Assembly: GCA_013166775.1 (NCBI GenBank)
Contig: JABLTJ010000001.1
Span: forward strand, 224,009-288,008
DNA: 64,000 nt
Reading direction: 5' to 3'
Source: Promethearchaeati archaeon
GTDB taxonomy: Archaea; Asgardarchaeota; Heimdallarchaeia; Heimdallarchaeales; Heimdallarchaeaceae
Shown one piece after another: positions 45,129-53,227 of this stretch. Under the pieces are notes generated by a model. The model saw only the letters and a list, made by a program, of their open reading frames with translations, had not been told where the DNA came from and did not search any database. A program made the translations under genes and the position numbers. Each line of letters begins with the position of its first letter. The first letter of the stretch is position 1.

Positions 45129-46092
45129 AGCTAAAGAAGATAAAGCATTTTTTCGAAAAATTTTTCCTTATCTACTCTTAGCTATTGCGATAATAGCGGT
45201 TTCATTCTCTGCAATCATTGTTGTAAAACTTCTAGACAGAGATGTACCTGCTGAAATTACTGCAATGTATAGAACACTTTTTGCTGGTATCGGAGCTTTG
45301 ATTCTTTCAATCAGGAATAAAGATTATAAATGGATAGGAAAAAAAACAACTCTACGTAGAAGTTATTGGATTATTTTAGCGGGATTGCTTCTTGCAATTC
45401 ATTTCGCTACTTGGTTTATATCTTTAGACTATGTCTCTGTTGCGATATCAACTACTCTGGTCGATACAGTGCCAATTTTTCTTGCGATTTTTGGTTTCTT
45501 GTTTTTCAAGGAAAAAGTTAACATCGTAGGGATACTTGGTATAATTATTGCATTTGGAGGAGGAGCTTTGTTAGCATTTGCATCTCCTGGTAATAATGAA
45601 ATACAAAGTAATCTTGTCTTAGGAATAGGTTTTTCTTTAATCGGAGCTCTTACAGTAACTTTTTACTTTCTTATAGGTAAGAAAATTCTTCAAGATTCTC
45701 CTCTATGGCCTTATTTTGCATTTGTAAATTTATCTTCAGCTTTGTTTCTCTTTATCTATTGTTTGATAAAGGGTTATAGAATAGAGTTATTCCAATATTC
45801 TGCATTTGTCTATCTCCTTTTTGTAATAGCTGCATTAGCTCCCTCTCTAATTGGGCATGCAACCTATAATTACTCTTTGAGAAATTTACCCGCATTTATT
45901 GTGGGTGTTGTAATCTTAGGAGAACCAATAGGTGCAACAATTTTAAGCGTAAGAATGTTAGATCAAAGACCTGATCTTATTACAATTTTATATGCAGGAA
46001 TTATTCTTGTTGGTATAGTACTAACGTCTCTATCCCAGAATCTTAGAATCCCGATTCCGTGTAGGAAAAAAATAGAAGAGGAACCAAAATAG
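45118..46092 (+). CDS. DMT/EamA-family transporter
   Basis: A ten-helix membrane protein of the drug/metabolite transporter superfamily with two EamA repeats: residues about 15-155 (ALILSIRNKD, WFISLDYVSVAISTTLVDTVPIF) and 170-310 (LIGHATYNYSLRNLPAFIVGVVILGEPIGATIL). The second-repeat motif with Pro-Ile-Gly is typical. The substrate is unknown. The start is probably TTG 45118, with GGTG 7 bp upstream inside apgM; GTG 45121 is an alternative. The 11-bp overlap suggests co-translation with apgM. Confidence 0.87.
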   Translation: MVLEAKEDKAFFRKIFPYLLLAIAIIAVSFSAIIVVKLLDRDVPAEITAMYRTLFAGIGALILSIRNKDYKWIGKKTTLRRSYWIILAGLLLAIHFATWFISLDYVSVAISTTLVDTVPIFLAIFGFLFFKEKVNIVGILGIIIAFGGGALLAFASPGNNEIQSNLVLGIGFSLIGALTVTFYFLIGKKILQDSPLWPYFAFVNLSSALFLFIYCLIKGYRIELFQYSAFVYLLFVIAALAPSLIGHATYNYSLRNLPAFIVGVVILGEPIGATILSVRMLDQRPDLITILYAGIILVGIVLTSLSQNLRIPIPCRKKIEEEPK

Positions 46093-46112
46093 CTTTCTCA
46101 AATAATGCAGAG

Positions 46113-47318
46113 CTATATTCTATTCTCATTTAGTAGTTCTTCGAGACGATTCATAGCAGTATCAATTTCTTCCAGTGTAGGAAGATAAACCATTCTGAAT
46201 CCATTGTCTCCAAAAGGTCCAAAACCGGAACCAAAAACTGAAAGAACGTGTTTCTTCCTTAGAAAATCAAAGACAAACTCCTTATCATCTTTCCATTTGA
46301 AATTTTCCAGATCTAAAATCGGGAAGATGTAGAATGCAGCTTCAGGTTTGTAAACCTTAATTCCATCCATCTCTGCTAACCTCTTATACATTAAATCTCT
46401 TCGATCTCGAAGTTGCTTGATTGCTTCAGGAAGATAACTACTTTGATTCTTTTTGAGAGCTTCTGCTCCAGCTTTTTGAAGTGGAGTTGAAGCACTTAGG
46501 CGTAATCGAGTAAGTTTTTGTAATCCTTCCCATGGTCCCTCAATCTTACCCTCGGGATCGTGATAATATGCATAACCTAATCGCCATCCTGGAGCTAGAA
46601 AAACCTTACTAAAACCATTGTAAGCTATTACTGGAACATCCTTTGCAACTTTTGCTGTAGCAATATGCTCTAATCCATCGTCTAAAATTAATTTATCATA
46701 AGTTTCATCTGAAACAATACAAGCATCGTATTCTCCAACAATATCCACTATTTCTTTGATTATCTTTTCAGGGTAAACAGAACCAGTTGGGTTATTTGGA
46801 CTGTTTAGAAATACAAGTTTAGTGTTTTCAGTCATTAAGGATCTAATATGATCAGGATCTGGGTAGAAATTATCCTCAACAACAGTTTTGTAGTATTGTG
46901 TATCTAGTTCAAAAATACTAGAATTTCCAGAATAACTCGGATAGTGTATTCCAGGAACCAAAATCCGATCTTTAGGATTAGTAAAGGCCATAAAAGTCAT
47001 TTGAATGCCTTCTGAAACTCCAGCAGTTGCAACAACTTCCTTAGGTGTTATACCTAGATTATATTTGCTGTTTTCATAATCTGCTATAGATTCTCTAAAT
47101 TCCAACAACCCTTGTGAATCAGCATAAAAATTATAGTTTTCTTCTTCAGCGTATTTGAGAGGTTCTGTTAGAAGTTTTGGCGTCTTAAATCCGTATTTTA
47201 TAGGATCCCCTATATTTAATTTGATGATTTTATGTCCTTGTGATTCTACTTCTGCTGCGACAGCAAGAACATCTCTTATTGCATAACTAAAACTAGCAGT
47301 TCTATCGGATATTTTCAT
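46113..47318 (-). CDS. Class I aminotransferase (alanine/aspartate type)
   Basis: A fold-type I PLP aminotransferase of 401 residues from ATG 47318. KLNIGDPIKYGFKTP near residue 35 and NSPNNPTGSVYPEKI are class I signatures. The cofactor lysine is in AYNGFSKVFLAPGWRLGYAYY, and the C-terminal FRMVYLPTLEEIDTAMNRLEE completes the fold. This subgroup in archaea includes alanine and aromatic aminotransferases. The MKISDRTASFSYAIRDV start matches relatives; longer versions up to 47402 are open but unlikely. Confidence 0.88.
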   Translation of the reverse strand: MKISDRTASFSYAIRDVLAVAAEVESQGHKIIKLNIGDPIKYGFKTPKLLTEPLKYAEEENYNFYADSQGLLEFRESIADYENSKYNLGITPKEVVATAGVSEGIQMTFMAFTNPKDRILVPGIHYPSYSGNSSIFELDTQYYKTVVEDNFYPDPDHIRSLMTENTKLVFLNSPNNPTGSVYPEKIIKEIVDIVGEYDACIVSDETYDKLILDDGLEHIATAKVAKDVPVIAYNGFSKVFLAPGWRLGYAYYHDPEGKIEGPWEGLQKLTRLRLSASTPLQKAGAEALKKNQSSYLPEAIKQLRDRRDLMYKRLAEMDGIKVYKPEAAFYIFPILDLENFKWKDDKEFVFDFLRKKHVLSVFGSGFGPFGDNGFRMVYLPTLEEIDTAMNRLEELLNENRI

Positions 47319-47523
47319 ATTTCTCGATCCTTTGTTTGATGACATCATTTTCTTTTCAAAAAATAAAACTATTGGTTTGACCTTCTTACTGATGAGAAGC
47401 ATTCCTGAGATGGTTTGATGATATTTGATAAGTAAGATTGTGTTCTATTCTCCAGATATTACATCTATAAATATAATCTGTTTAGTAGATTTTCATAAAA
47501 ACTGGGTGCTAATTTTGCCGGCA

Positions 47524-48915
47524 ATGTCAAAATGTAGTTTATGCAGTGGCCCAGCGCAATATTACTGTAAATCTTGTAAAAGTAAACTGTGTCCTGACCA
47601 CATCATTATATCAAATAGTATTTATTATTGTAAAGAATGCGATGATGATTGCTATGATCCAAAATGTCACACTTGTGGGAGTGAAGCTTCTTTTGTGGGA
47701 CATGATACCGTTCATAGATGTGAATGGTGTAAAAAAACAGATATTGAAGATGGGATTCTCTACCACCAACAATTACCACAACTAATATTCTCATCTATAA
47801 ATCTACTAAATAAAAAACTTACAGAAGTTTGGGATCTCACACAACAGTATCTGGATCTAGTAAGATTAGTTTATGATATGAGAAAAGCTAAGATAATGCT
47901 ATTTAGGGAAGTTGAAGATGAGATTGCACTTCTTCGAACAAAAATCTCCACATTTATAGATCATTTAGTTAAATTTGAAAATGAAACATTTACCTTGGTA
48001 GATGAGAAACTTCGAAATATAGGCTATATGCGCTATACTAACCTTAACAATGTTGACAATGCAGAGGAAATACTTAATTTATTAAAGGGACGTTCAGGTC
48101 TTTTAGACGAAAAACTTGAAACAAAGTTTGCTGAAATTGAAGAAGATTTTGGTAGTTTAAGTCAAAAAGTTAGTTTCCTTAATTTCCAATTTCGATTATT
48201 AAGACGAATACATCATTTATTACCTGAAAATGAGGATGAAGAGTTAATTTCTATTTTGCCTCGCATTTGGTTAAAGAAAAACGCTTCTCTCCCTAAACAA
48301 TTCCTTGTAGTTTTAACAAATAAGAACCTCTATCTTATGCGAGAAAAAGGATTATTCAACGTAAAATTGAAAAACAAAGCAACAATCAGTCTCTCCCATA
48401 TAACTAAGAAGAATTATTCGCATAGTATGTTAGCTAAAAAGAAATTCAAGTTTAAAACTAGATTAGATTCCTACACGATTTTTGGTAGAAAAGAAAGCTT
48501 GGGTCAAATATCTACTTATTTCAATATAATAGAAAATTACATTGATTTTTCTATTCATAAATCCTCTATTATTGAGGGACTAAAATTCTACTCTCTAACA
48601 ATGAATGAGCTTAAGAGCAATATTCAGAGACACGGTAATCATCTCAGAGCTTACCTTCTGAATAAAAGAGAACTTAAGAGAGAGCTTTATTGGAGAGATG
48701 GGCAAGATGCGAGGTTTAACAAGCTGTTTGAGCAATTATTAGCTGTTGAAAGAAAGATTCATAAATTAAATGAATCACGTCGTTATGAATCTCGAAGCAG
48801 TAAAGGCATAGATGGCCTCCTGCGTAAACTTACTCGTGAACATAACAGACTGAAAATACAATTAGAAGGTATAAGAAAACAAAGTGATGAATTTGATGAT
48901 CTTTGGGAATTTTGA
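47524..48915 (+). CDS. B-box-like zinc-finger, coiled-coil, PH/GRAM-like protein
   Basis: A 463-residue protein with eukaryote-like design. Residues 4-39 show C4-x2-C7-x7-C15-x2-C18-x4-C23-x2-H26 with a final C36-x2-C39, a B-box-type zinc finger. Residues 48-69 add a zinc ribbon (C48-x2-C51, C66-x2-C69). Residues about 85-225 are coiled coil. Around residues 250-345, QFLVVLTNKNLYLMREKGLFNV and later strands look like a PH/GRAM-type domain. A basic coiled-coil tail follows. B-box plus coiled coil recalls TRIM proteins, but no RING is present. The start at 47524 puts the zinc finger at the N-terminus; a longer frame opens at 47425. Confidence 0.75.
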   Translation: MSKCSLCSGPAQYYCKSCKSKLCPDHIIISNSIYYCKECDDDCYDPKCHTCGSEASFVGHDTVHRCEWCKKTDIEDGILYHQQLPQLIFSSINLLNKKLTEVWDLTQQYLDLVRLVYDMRKAKIMLFREVEDEIALLRTKISTFIDHLVKFENETFTLVDEKLRNIGYMRYTNLNNVDNAEEILNLLKGRSGLLDEKLETKFAEIEEDFGSLSQKVSFLNFQFRLLRRIHHLLPENEDEELISILPRIWLKKNASLPKQFLVVLTNKNLYLMREKGLFNVKLKNKATISLSHITKKNYSHSMLAKKKFKFKTRLDSYTIFGRKESLGQISTYFNIIENYIDFSIHKSSIIEGLKFYSLTMNELKSNIQRHGNHLRAYLLNKRELKRELYWRDGQDARFNKLFEQLLAVERKIHKLNESRRYESRSSKGIDGLLRKLTREHNRLKIQLEGIRKQSDEFDDLWEF

Positions 48916-48932
48916 GATTTACTAGTCTGCTC

Positions 48933-49310
48933 TTATTCCTTTTTCCCCCATACTTTTAGAAATTCAGGTAAAACCTCAAAAGTAACTATAGGAATGGATA
49001 ACCACTTAGGATCTGAAGCATCGTCGGAAAAATTTATTTCTTCCTTTGGAGAAGTTTTGTAACGAATAAATGATTTATCTGGTTTATCAGTATCTTCAAT
49101 CCAAACTATTATTGGTAAAGCATTCAAATCGAAGTATCCTAAGCTTGTATTAAAGATGAAGAATATAGAACGATTCGCTTCGGCAAAATGACCAATGTAC
49201 CCAGCAGCTCTATCAGGACCTACACTTGAAATAACCAGTTTCACTAAATCTTTTAGTGAAGCTAGTTTCATATCAACGGGAGAACGAAGAGGAGGTTGTT
49301 TTTCAGTCAT
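48933..49310 (-). CDS. Conserved-looking hypothetical protein downstream of atpK
   Basis: A 125-residue soluble protein of mixed alpha/beta character. SLKDLVKLVISSVGPDRAAGYIGHF is helical, followed by strands IFFIFNTSLGYFDLNALPIIVWIED and a WLSIPIVTFEVLPEF end. I recognise no family. It lies 31 bp after the stop of the ATPase proteolipid gene on the same strand and likely shares its transcript. ATG 49310 was chosen because GGTGAT sits just upstream; other in-frame starts are up to 12 bases earlier. Confidence 0.65.
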   Translation of the reverse strand: MTEKQPPLRSPVDMKLASLKDLVKLVISSVGPDRAAGYIGHFAEANRSIFFIFNTSLGYFDLNALPIIVWIEDTDKPDKSFIRYKTSPKEEINFSDDASDPKWLSIPIVTFEVLPEFLKVWGKKE

Positions 49311-49341
49311 AATCATCACCAAAAAAATGAAAAGAGAGGTA

Positions 49342-49644
49342 TTAGAATACTATGAGTATTGCTACTAACAATCCATAAATAGCAACAGCTTCGATAAGTA
49401 CTATAAACAAGAAAGCTTTTCCAAAAATTTCTGGTTTTTCAGTTATTGCACCTACAGCTGCACTTCCTGCCATACCCATTCCGATAGCTGCACCAACTCC
49501 TGAAATACCTACTGCTAGTGCTGCAGCAAATGGAGTTAAGTCTCCTGGTTCAGCTGCCAATACACTATTGGAAGCTAAAACAATTACAATTATTAGAATT
49601 GCAAATATAAAGAATATTTTATTCGGTTTGGTTTTTACAAACAT
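49342..49644 (-). CDS. atpK: A/V-type ATPase proteolipid subunit K
   Basis: The membrane rotor-ring protein that carries ions. A cleavable-signal-like N-terminal segment (residues 1-30, ending NSVLAAEPGD) is followed by a two-helix hairpin: AAALAVGISGVGAAIGMGMAGSAAVGAI and AFLFIVLIEAVAIYGLLVAIL. The ion-binding Glu is in LIEAVAIYG of the second helix. The motifs that define Na+ sites in some relatives cannot be judged by eye. Length is 100 residues. The gene stands apart from subunits I and C (37557-41694), so the ATPase genes are scattered in this genome. Confidence 0.93.
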   Translation of the reverse strand: MFVKTKPNKIFFIFAILIIVIVLASNSVLAAEPGDLTPFAAALAVGISGVGAAIGMGMAGSAAVGAITEKPEIFGKAFLFIVLIEAVAIYGLLVAILIVF

Positions 49645-49760
49645 ATAATCACACCTAAGATTTAATGACAGTTTTTATTTTGGTAATTTAAGAATTTCGA
49701 AACGACATCATATTTTAGGGTAAAGTGAGGAATAAAACAATACATATAATAACTACGAAA

Positions 49761-49771
49761 GCTTAAATAGG
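49761..49771 (+). promoter_or_regulatory. TATA-like box of ESCRT operon
   Basis: GCTTAAATAGG lies about 35 bp before the ATG at 49801. It is the best candidate promoter for the two ESCRT-III genes, which follow each other by 14 bp. Confidence 0.45.
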
Positions 49772-49800
49772 TATAGTTAAAAAATTAAATTGTGAGTTAG

Positions 49801-50415
49801 ATGTTTGGAAACTTTATGGGATGGCTTTTAGGATCAAAAAAAAGCCCACGTGATCATATTATAAATCTCAGATTAACAGTTCGAAGATTGGAAAGAGCTC
49901 AGAGAAAATTGTCACGTGATGAATCGAAAATGCAATTAAAGATGAAACAAAGCATTCAACGAGGCGATTTAGAATCTGCAAGATTATTTGCAACCGATAT
50001 TGTGAGAAGTAGACGATGGGAATTTGGATATCAAAAACTTGTTTCAAGAATGAACGGATTGATTTTCAAATTAGAAAGAGCGGATACAGCTGCTAGTATG
50101 GCAGAAGAAATGCATGGCATTGCAGCAGCATTACGCGCTGCTAATGCACAATTACAAATTCCTGATTTAGATAAAGTAATCCAAGATATGGAAAGCTCTA
50201 TAGATGGGATTGAAAACTCTACTGGAACCATAGAAGATGGAATTGATGATTTATTGGTTACAGATACTGACCCAGCAGAAGTAGATAGATTGATTGAGCA
50301 GACTGCAGTTGAATTAGGAGTATCTACACAGGCAGGTCTGCCATCTGTTGGAGTTGTGGAAACAGACGATTTAGAAGCAGAAATTCAAAAATTGAGAAGG
50401 AAGGAAGAAGATTAA
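49801..50415 (+). CDS. ESCRT-III protein, Vps2/24/46 (CHMP1-3)-like
   Basis: A membrane-remodelling subunit of 204 residues. The basic N-terminal helices (NLRLTVRRLERAQRKLSRDESKMQLKMKQSI and the next Arg-rich stretch) form the hairpin that polymerises. The acidic second half (from about residue 120) folds back as an autoinhibitory region. The C-terminus DLEAEIQKLRRKEED fits the MIM1 motif that binds Vps4 MIT domains. MFGNFMGWLLG at the very start is amphipathic and could insert into membranes. It begins the ESCRT gene cluster. Confidence 0.92.
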   Translation: MFGNFMGWLLGSKKSPRDHIINLRLTVRRLERAQRKLSRDESKMQLKMKQSIQRGDLESARLFATDIVRSRRWEFGYQKLVSRMNGLIFKLERADTAASMAEEMHGIAAALRAANAQLQIPDLDKVIQDMESSIDGIENSTGTIEDGIDDLLVTDTDPAEVDRLIEQTAVELGVSTQAGLPSVGVVETDDLEAEIQKLRRKEED

Positions 50416-50429
50416 TAAGGTGATATTTT

Positions 50430-51083
50430 ATGGTTAAAAATTGGCTTTTTGGAAAGAAAAGAAAGGAAGATGCCGATGCTTTAGCTACACTCAAAGCACA
50501 ACAGAATCGTCTTCAAGCAGAATCCAGAAATTTGGAAAGACAAGCAGATGAACAGAAAGCTTTAGCAGCTAAAATGCTACAAGCAGGAAACAAGGCGGGA
50601 GCAAGACAAGCTCTTAAAAGAAGAGCAGTGTTCATGAAAAGATTAAACACTGTTCATAACACAGCAATGAATTTGCAAGCTCAGATTGACAGTATTCAAA
50701 CAGCTACATCAACAGCTGACACAGTTCAAGCAATGGAACTAGGTACTAAAGTAGTCGGTGAAAAGATTAAAACTGTCTCTCCAGAAAGAACAGAGAGAGT
50801 TATGGATACAGTTATGGAACAGAGAGATCAAATTGAAATGATGACTGAAGCTTTATCAGATCCCAGCCTTTCAGAAGGAATTTTGGACTTCGAAGATGAT
50901 GCAGCAATTGATGATCAACTTGCGCAACTTGAAGCTGAAATGGATCTAGGTACAACAACAAGTCTTCCCGATGTAACTGGTTTGCCTAGTACACCTATTG
51001 GAACAGAAAAAGCTGAAGATACATCTGATTTAGAAGAAGAACTCCAAAGCTTAAAGAAAAAAGTAAGTGAAGATAAAGGTTAG
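50430..51083 (+). CDS. ESCRT-III protein, Vps20/32/60 (CHMP4)-like
   Basis: The second ESCRT-III subunit, 217 residues. After a short WLFGKKRK anchor come Gln- and Ala-rich basic helices (LKAQQNRLQAESRNLERQADEQKALAAKMLQ and GARQALKRRAVFMKRLNTVHNTAMNLQAQIDSIQ), a pattern closer to Snf7/CHMP4. The C-terminal half is acidic, and DLEEELQSLKKK near the end is MIM1-like. GGTGAT lies 8 bp before the ATG, and the gap to the previous gene is 14 bp, so the two ESCRT-III subunits should be made together and probably co-polymerise. Confidence 0.92.
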   Translation: MVKNWLFGKKRKEDADALATLKAQQNRLQAESRNLERQADEQKALAAKMLQAGNKAGARQALKRRAVFMKRLNTVHNTAMNLQAQIDSIQTATSTADTVQAMELGTKVVGEKIKTVSPERTERVMDTVMEQRDQIEMMTEALSDPSLSEGILDFEDDAAIDDQLAQLEAEMDLGTTTSLPDVTGLPSTPIGTEKAEDTSDLEEELQSLKKKVSEDKG

Positions 51084-51212
51084 TTAGATATCTTCCACTT
51101 TTTTGGTTTTTTTATTTAAAATGAATATATCTCAAATGAGTTTTTCTTATAAAGAATCTAAATAAAACGATTTATATCTGATGAATGAAATAGTAGTATA
51201 GAAATTCAAAAA

Positions 51213-52376
51213 ATGGTGGTTGTGACATCCGTGTCAGCTCAAGGCTTAATAGATCATGCTAGAGAATTTGCTTTAAAAGCTTACAGTTTTGATAAAGAAA
51301 AGAACTATAGTGAAGCAATTCCGTATTATTTGGATGCTTCAGAAGCATTAATGAAAGCAATAAAATTTGAACGAAATCCCCAAGTTGCTAGATCTTTGAA
51401 GAAGAAAGCAGAAATGTATTTAGCGAGGGCTAAGGAATTAAAGGAACTTTTGGAAAAAAGAAAGGAGCGAAAGTCTACTGCTGGAAGCGATGATGAGGAT
51501 GACAAACTTGAAGGTGCTATTGCTGATATAATAGTAACAGAAAAACCTGATATTAGATTGAATGATATAGCAGGACTAGAAAATGCTAAACAAACATTAA
51601 GAGAAGCAATAGTTCTTCCCCTTATGCGTCCAGATTTATTTTCAGGAGCAAGAAGACCTTGGAAAGGAATATTGCTTTTTGGTCCTCCTGGTTGTGGAAA
51701 GACCCTACTAGCAAGAGCAACTGCTGCTGAAGTAGAAGCAACTTTCTTTAATGTGAGTGCTGCGTCCATTATATCAAAATGGTTAGGTGAATCAGAAAAA
51801 CTAGTTCAATCTTTATTCCACTTAGCTCGAGAAAAGCAACCAAGTATTGTTTTTATTGATGAAGTTGATGCGCTTGCAGGAGCAAGGGGTGGAGAGCATG
51901 ATGCTATGAGAAGAGTAAAAACTGAACTTCTAACATCTATGGATGGATTATCAAGCTCAGAAACTGATCGTATTGTTACTGTAGGAGCAACCAATATTCC
52001 ACAATCAATCGACGCTGCATTCCGTAGAAGGTTCGAACGTCGAATCTATATCCCTCTACCTGATGAACCTGCACGAGAGGCTATCTTTGAATTTAACAGT
52101 AGAGGCGTAGATATGACTGATGAAGTAGATTTTTCGTTGCTTTCAGAAATTACAGATAGTTACACAGGTGCTGATATTGCTATGGTCTGTAGAGATGCTA
52201 TTATGACACCAATTAGAGAATTGGATATGACAGGAGCAATAGGAGATAGTTCTATACAAGCTCGAGCTGTTACTCAAAACGATTTCTTAGATGCTATAGA
52301 AATGATTAATCCCTCCGTCAGCGATGATGAAGTTGAAAAATACGATAATTGGAATGCAGAATTTGGCAGTGCTTAG
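51213..52376 (+). CDS. Vps4-type AAA ATPase with MIT domain
   Basis: The ATPase that disassembles ESCRT-III polymers. Residues about 9-82 form a three-helix MIT domain (AREFALKAYSFDKEKNYSEA, ending in the Arg/Lys-rich third helix), which grips ESCRT-III tails. The AAA domain has Walker A GPPGCGKT (157-164), Walker B SIVFIDEVDA (about 211-220), and the second-region-of-homology arginines in AAFRRRFERRIYIPLP (about 258-272). The Vps4 beta domain is reduced or absent and the C-terminal helix is short (NPSVSDDEVEKYDNWNAEFG). A TATA-like AACGATTTATATC lies about 45 bp upstream. Confidence 0.95.
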   Translation: MVVVTSVSAQGLIDHAREFALKAYSFDKEKNYSEAIPYYLDASEALMKAIKFERNPQVARSLKKKAEMYLARAKELKELLEKRKERKSTAGSDDEDDKLEGAIADIIVTEKPDIRLNDIAGLENAKQTLREAIVLPLMRPDLFSGARRPWKGILLFGPPGCGKTLLARATAAEVEATFFNVSAASIISKWLGESEKLVQSLFHLAREKQPSIVFIDEVDALAGARGGEHDAMRRVKTELLTSMDGLSSSETDRIVTVGATNIPQSIDAAFRRRFERRIYIPLPDEPAREAIFEFNSRGVDMTDEVDFSLLSEITDSYTGADIAMVCRDAIMTPIRELDMTGAIGDSSIQARAVTQNDFLDAIEMINPSVSDDEVEKYDNWNAEFGSA

Positions 52377-52396
52377 TAACAAGGTGAGTTCCTTCA

Positions 52397-53161
52397 ATGT
52401 CGACACTTGAAAAAAAGAAAGATAAGGAAGAAGATGAGGAAATTGTCGAAAAAATCGACCTTGAGCAATTGAAGGAAGAAAAAGAAGTTTCAGAAGAAAA
52501 ATTAAAGCTAATTAAAGCTAGCATTGAAGGGTTGGAAATCACAGAAGAAGATCTCAAAGCCACCATGCCCATTGTTGCGATTTCTTCAAAAGAAGACATC
52601 TCAAAAGAACAACGTGCAGTTTTAGAAGTTGAATTCGAGGATAGTCTTCCAAAATGGGTCAAAGCACCATGGATGTATATTCGACCTAAAAAGGAATCTC
52701 AAGTCGAATCTTGGCTTGAAAGTTGGTCGGCTATTGTTTTAGATCATTCAAGAATATTCGTTATCCATATCATTAATATCAATGAATTAAGATCTGAGTT
52801 TCCCTTTAAAAATTCTAAAGTTAGCAAAAGGTTAACTATAGAACAAGTGAGGGAGATTGTTGATCAACTTGTTAAACAAAATATTGCAAAATGGTTAGAT
52901 GAAAAAACAAAAACAAGGGCAAGAATTTACTGGAAAGCAAATGAAGAATGGGCTGATGAATTACTTGATTTTATGATTGAAACTGGACGAGTGGTTGAAA
53001 TTCACTCACTTTTTGACCTTACACAATTAGAAGAAAAATGGAGTAATTTACCTGCTGATGATTTGATTCTAGTTTGTGAGATGCTTGTGGAGAAAAAAGT
53101 AGCAAGATGGTTAAACAAAGATAAAACAATAATTCAGTTTGAAGCTGATAAAGTGTTTTAA
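52397..53161 (+). CDS. ESCRT-II subunit, Vps25-like
   Basis: A winged-helix protein of 254 residues. After an acidic, Lys-rich N-terminal extension (about residues 1-85) comes the Vps25 pattern: VESWLESWSAIVLDHSRIFVIH, then FPFKNSKVSKRLTIEQVREI, IAKWLDEKTKTRARIYWKANEEWADELLDF, and a second winged helix ending VEKKVARWLNKDKTIIQFEADKVF. Eukaryotic Vps25 is about 180-200 residues, so the extension is extra. In eukaryotes Vps25 nucleates ESCRT-III through its second winged helix. Spacing from the Vps4 gene is 20 bp, with GGTGAG before the ATG, so it is co-transcribed. Confidence 0.9.
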   Translation: MSTLEKKKDKEEDEEIVEKIDLEQLKEEKEVSEEKLKLIKASIEGLEITEEDLKATMPIVAISSKEDISKEQRAVLEVEFEDSLPKWVKAPWMYIRPKKESQVESWLESWSAIVLDHSRIFVIHIININELRSEFPFKNSKVSKRLTIEQVREIVDQLVKQNIAKWLDEKTKTRARIYWKANEEWADELLDFMIETGRVVEIHSLFDLTQLEEKWSNLPADDLILVCEMLVEKKVARWLNKDKTIIQFEADKVF

Positions 53162-53227
53162 TTAGAATCCCATCAGGCCTGGGAGTAATTGAACTCTTCT
53201 CATCTCACAAACTTCGCTCTCTTCTTT

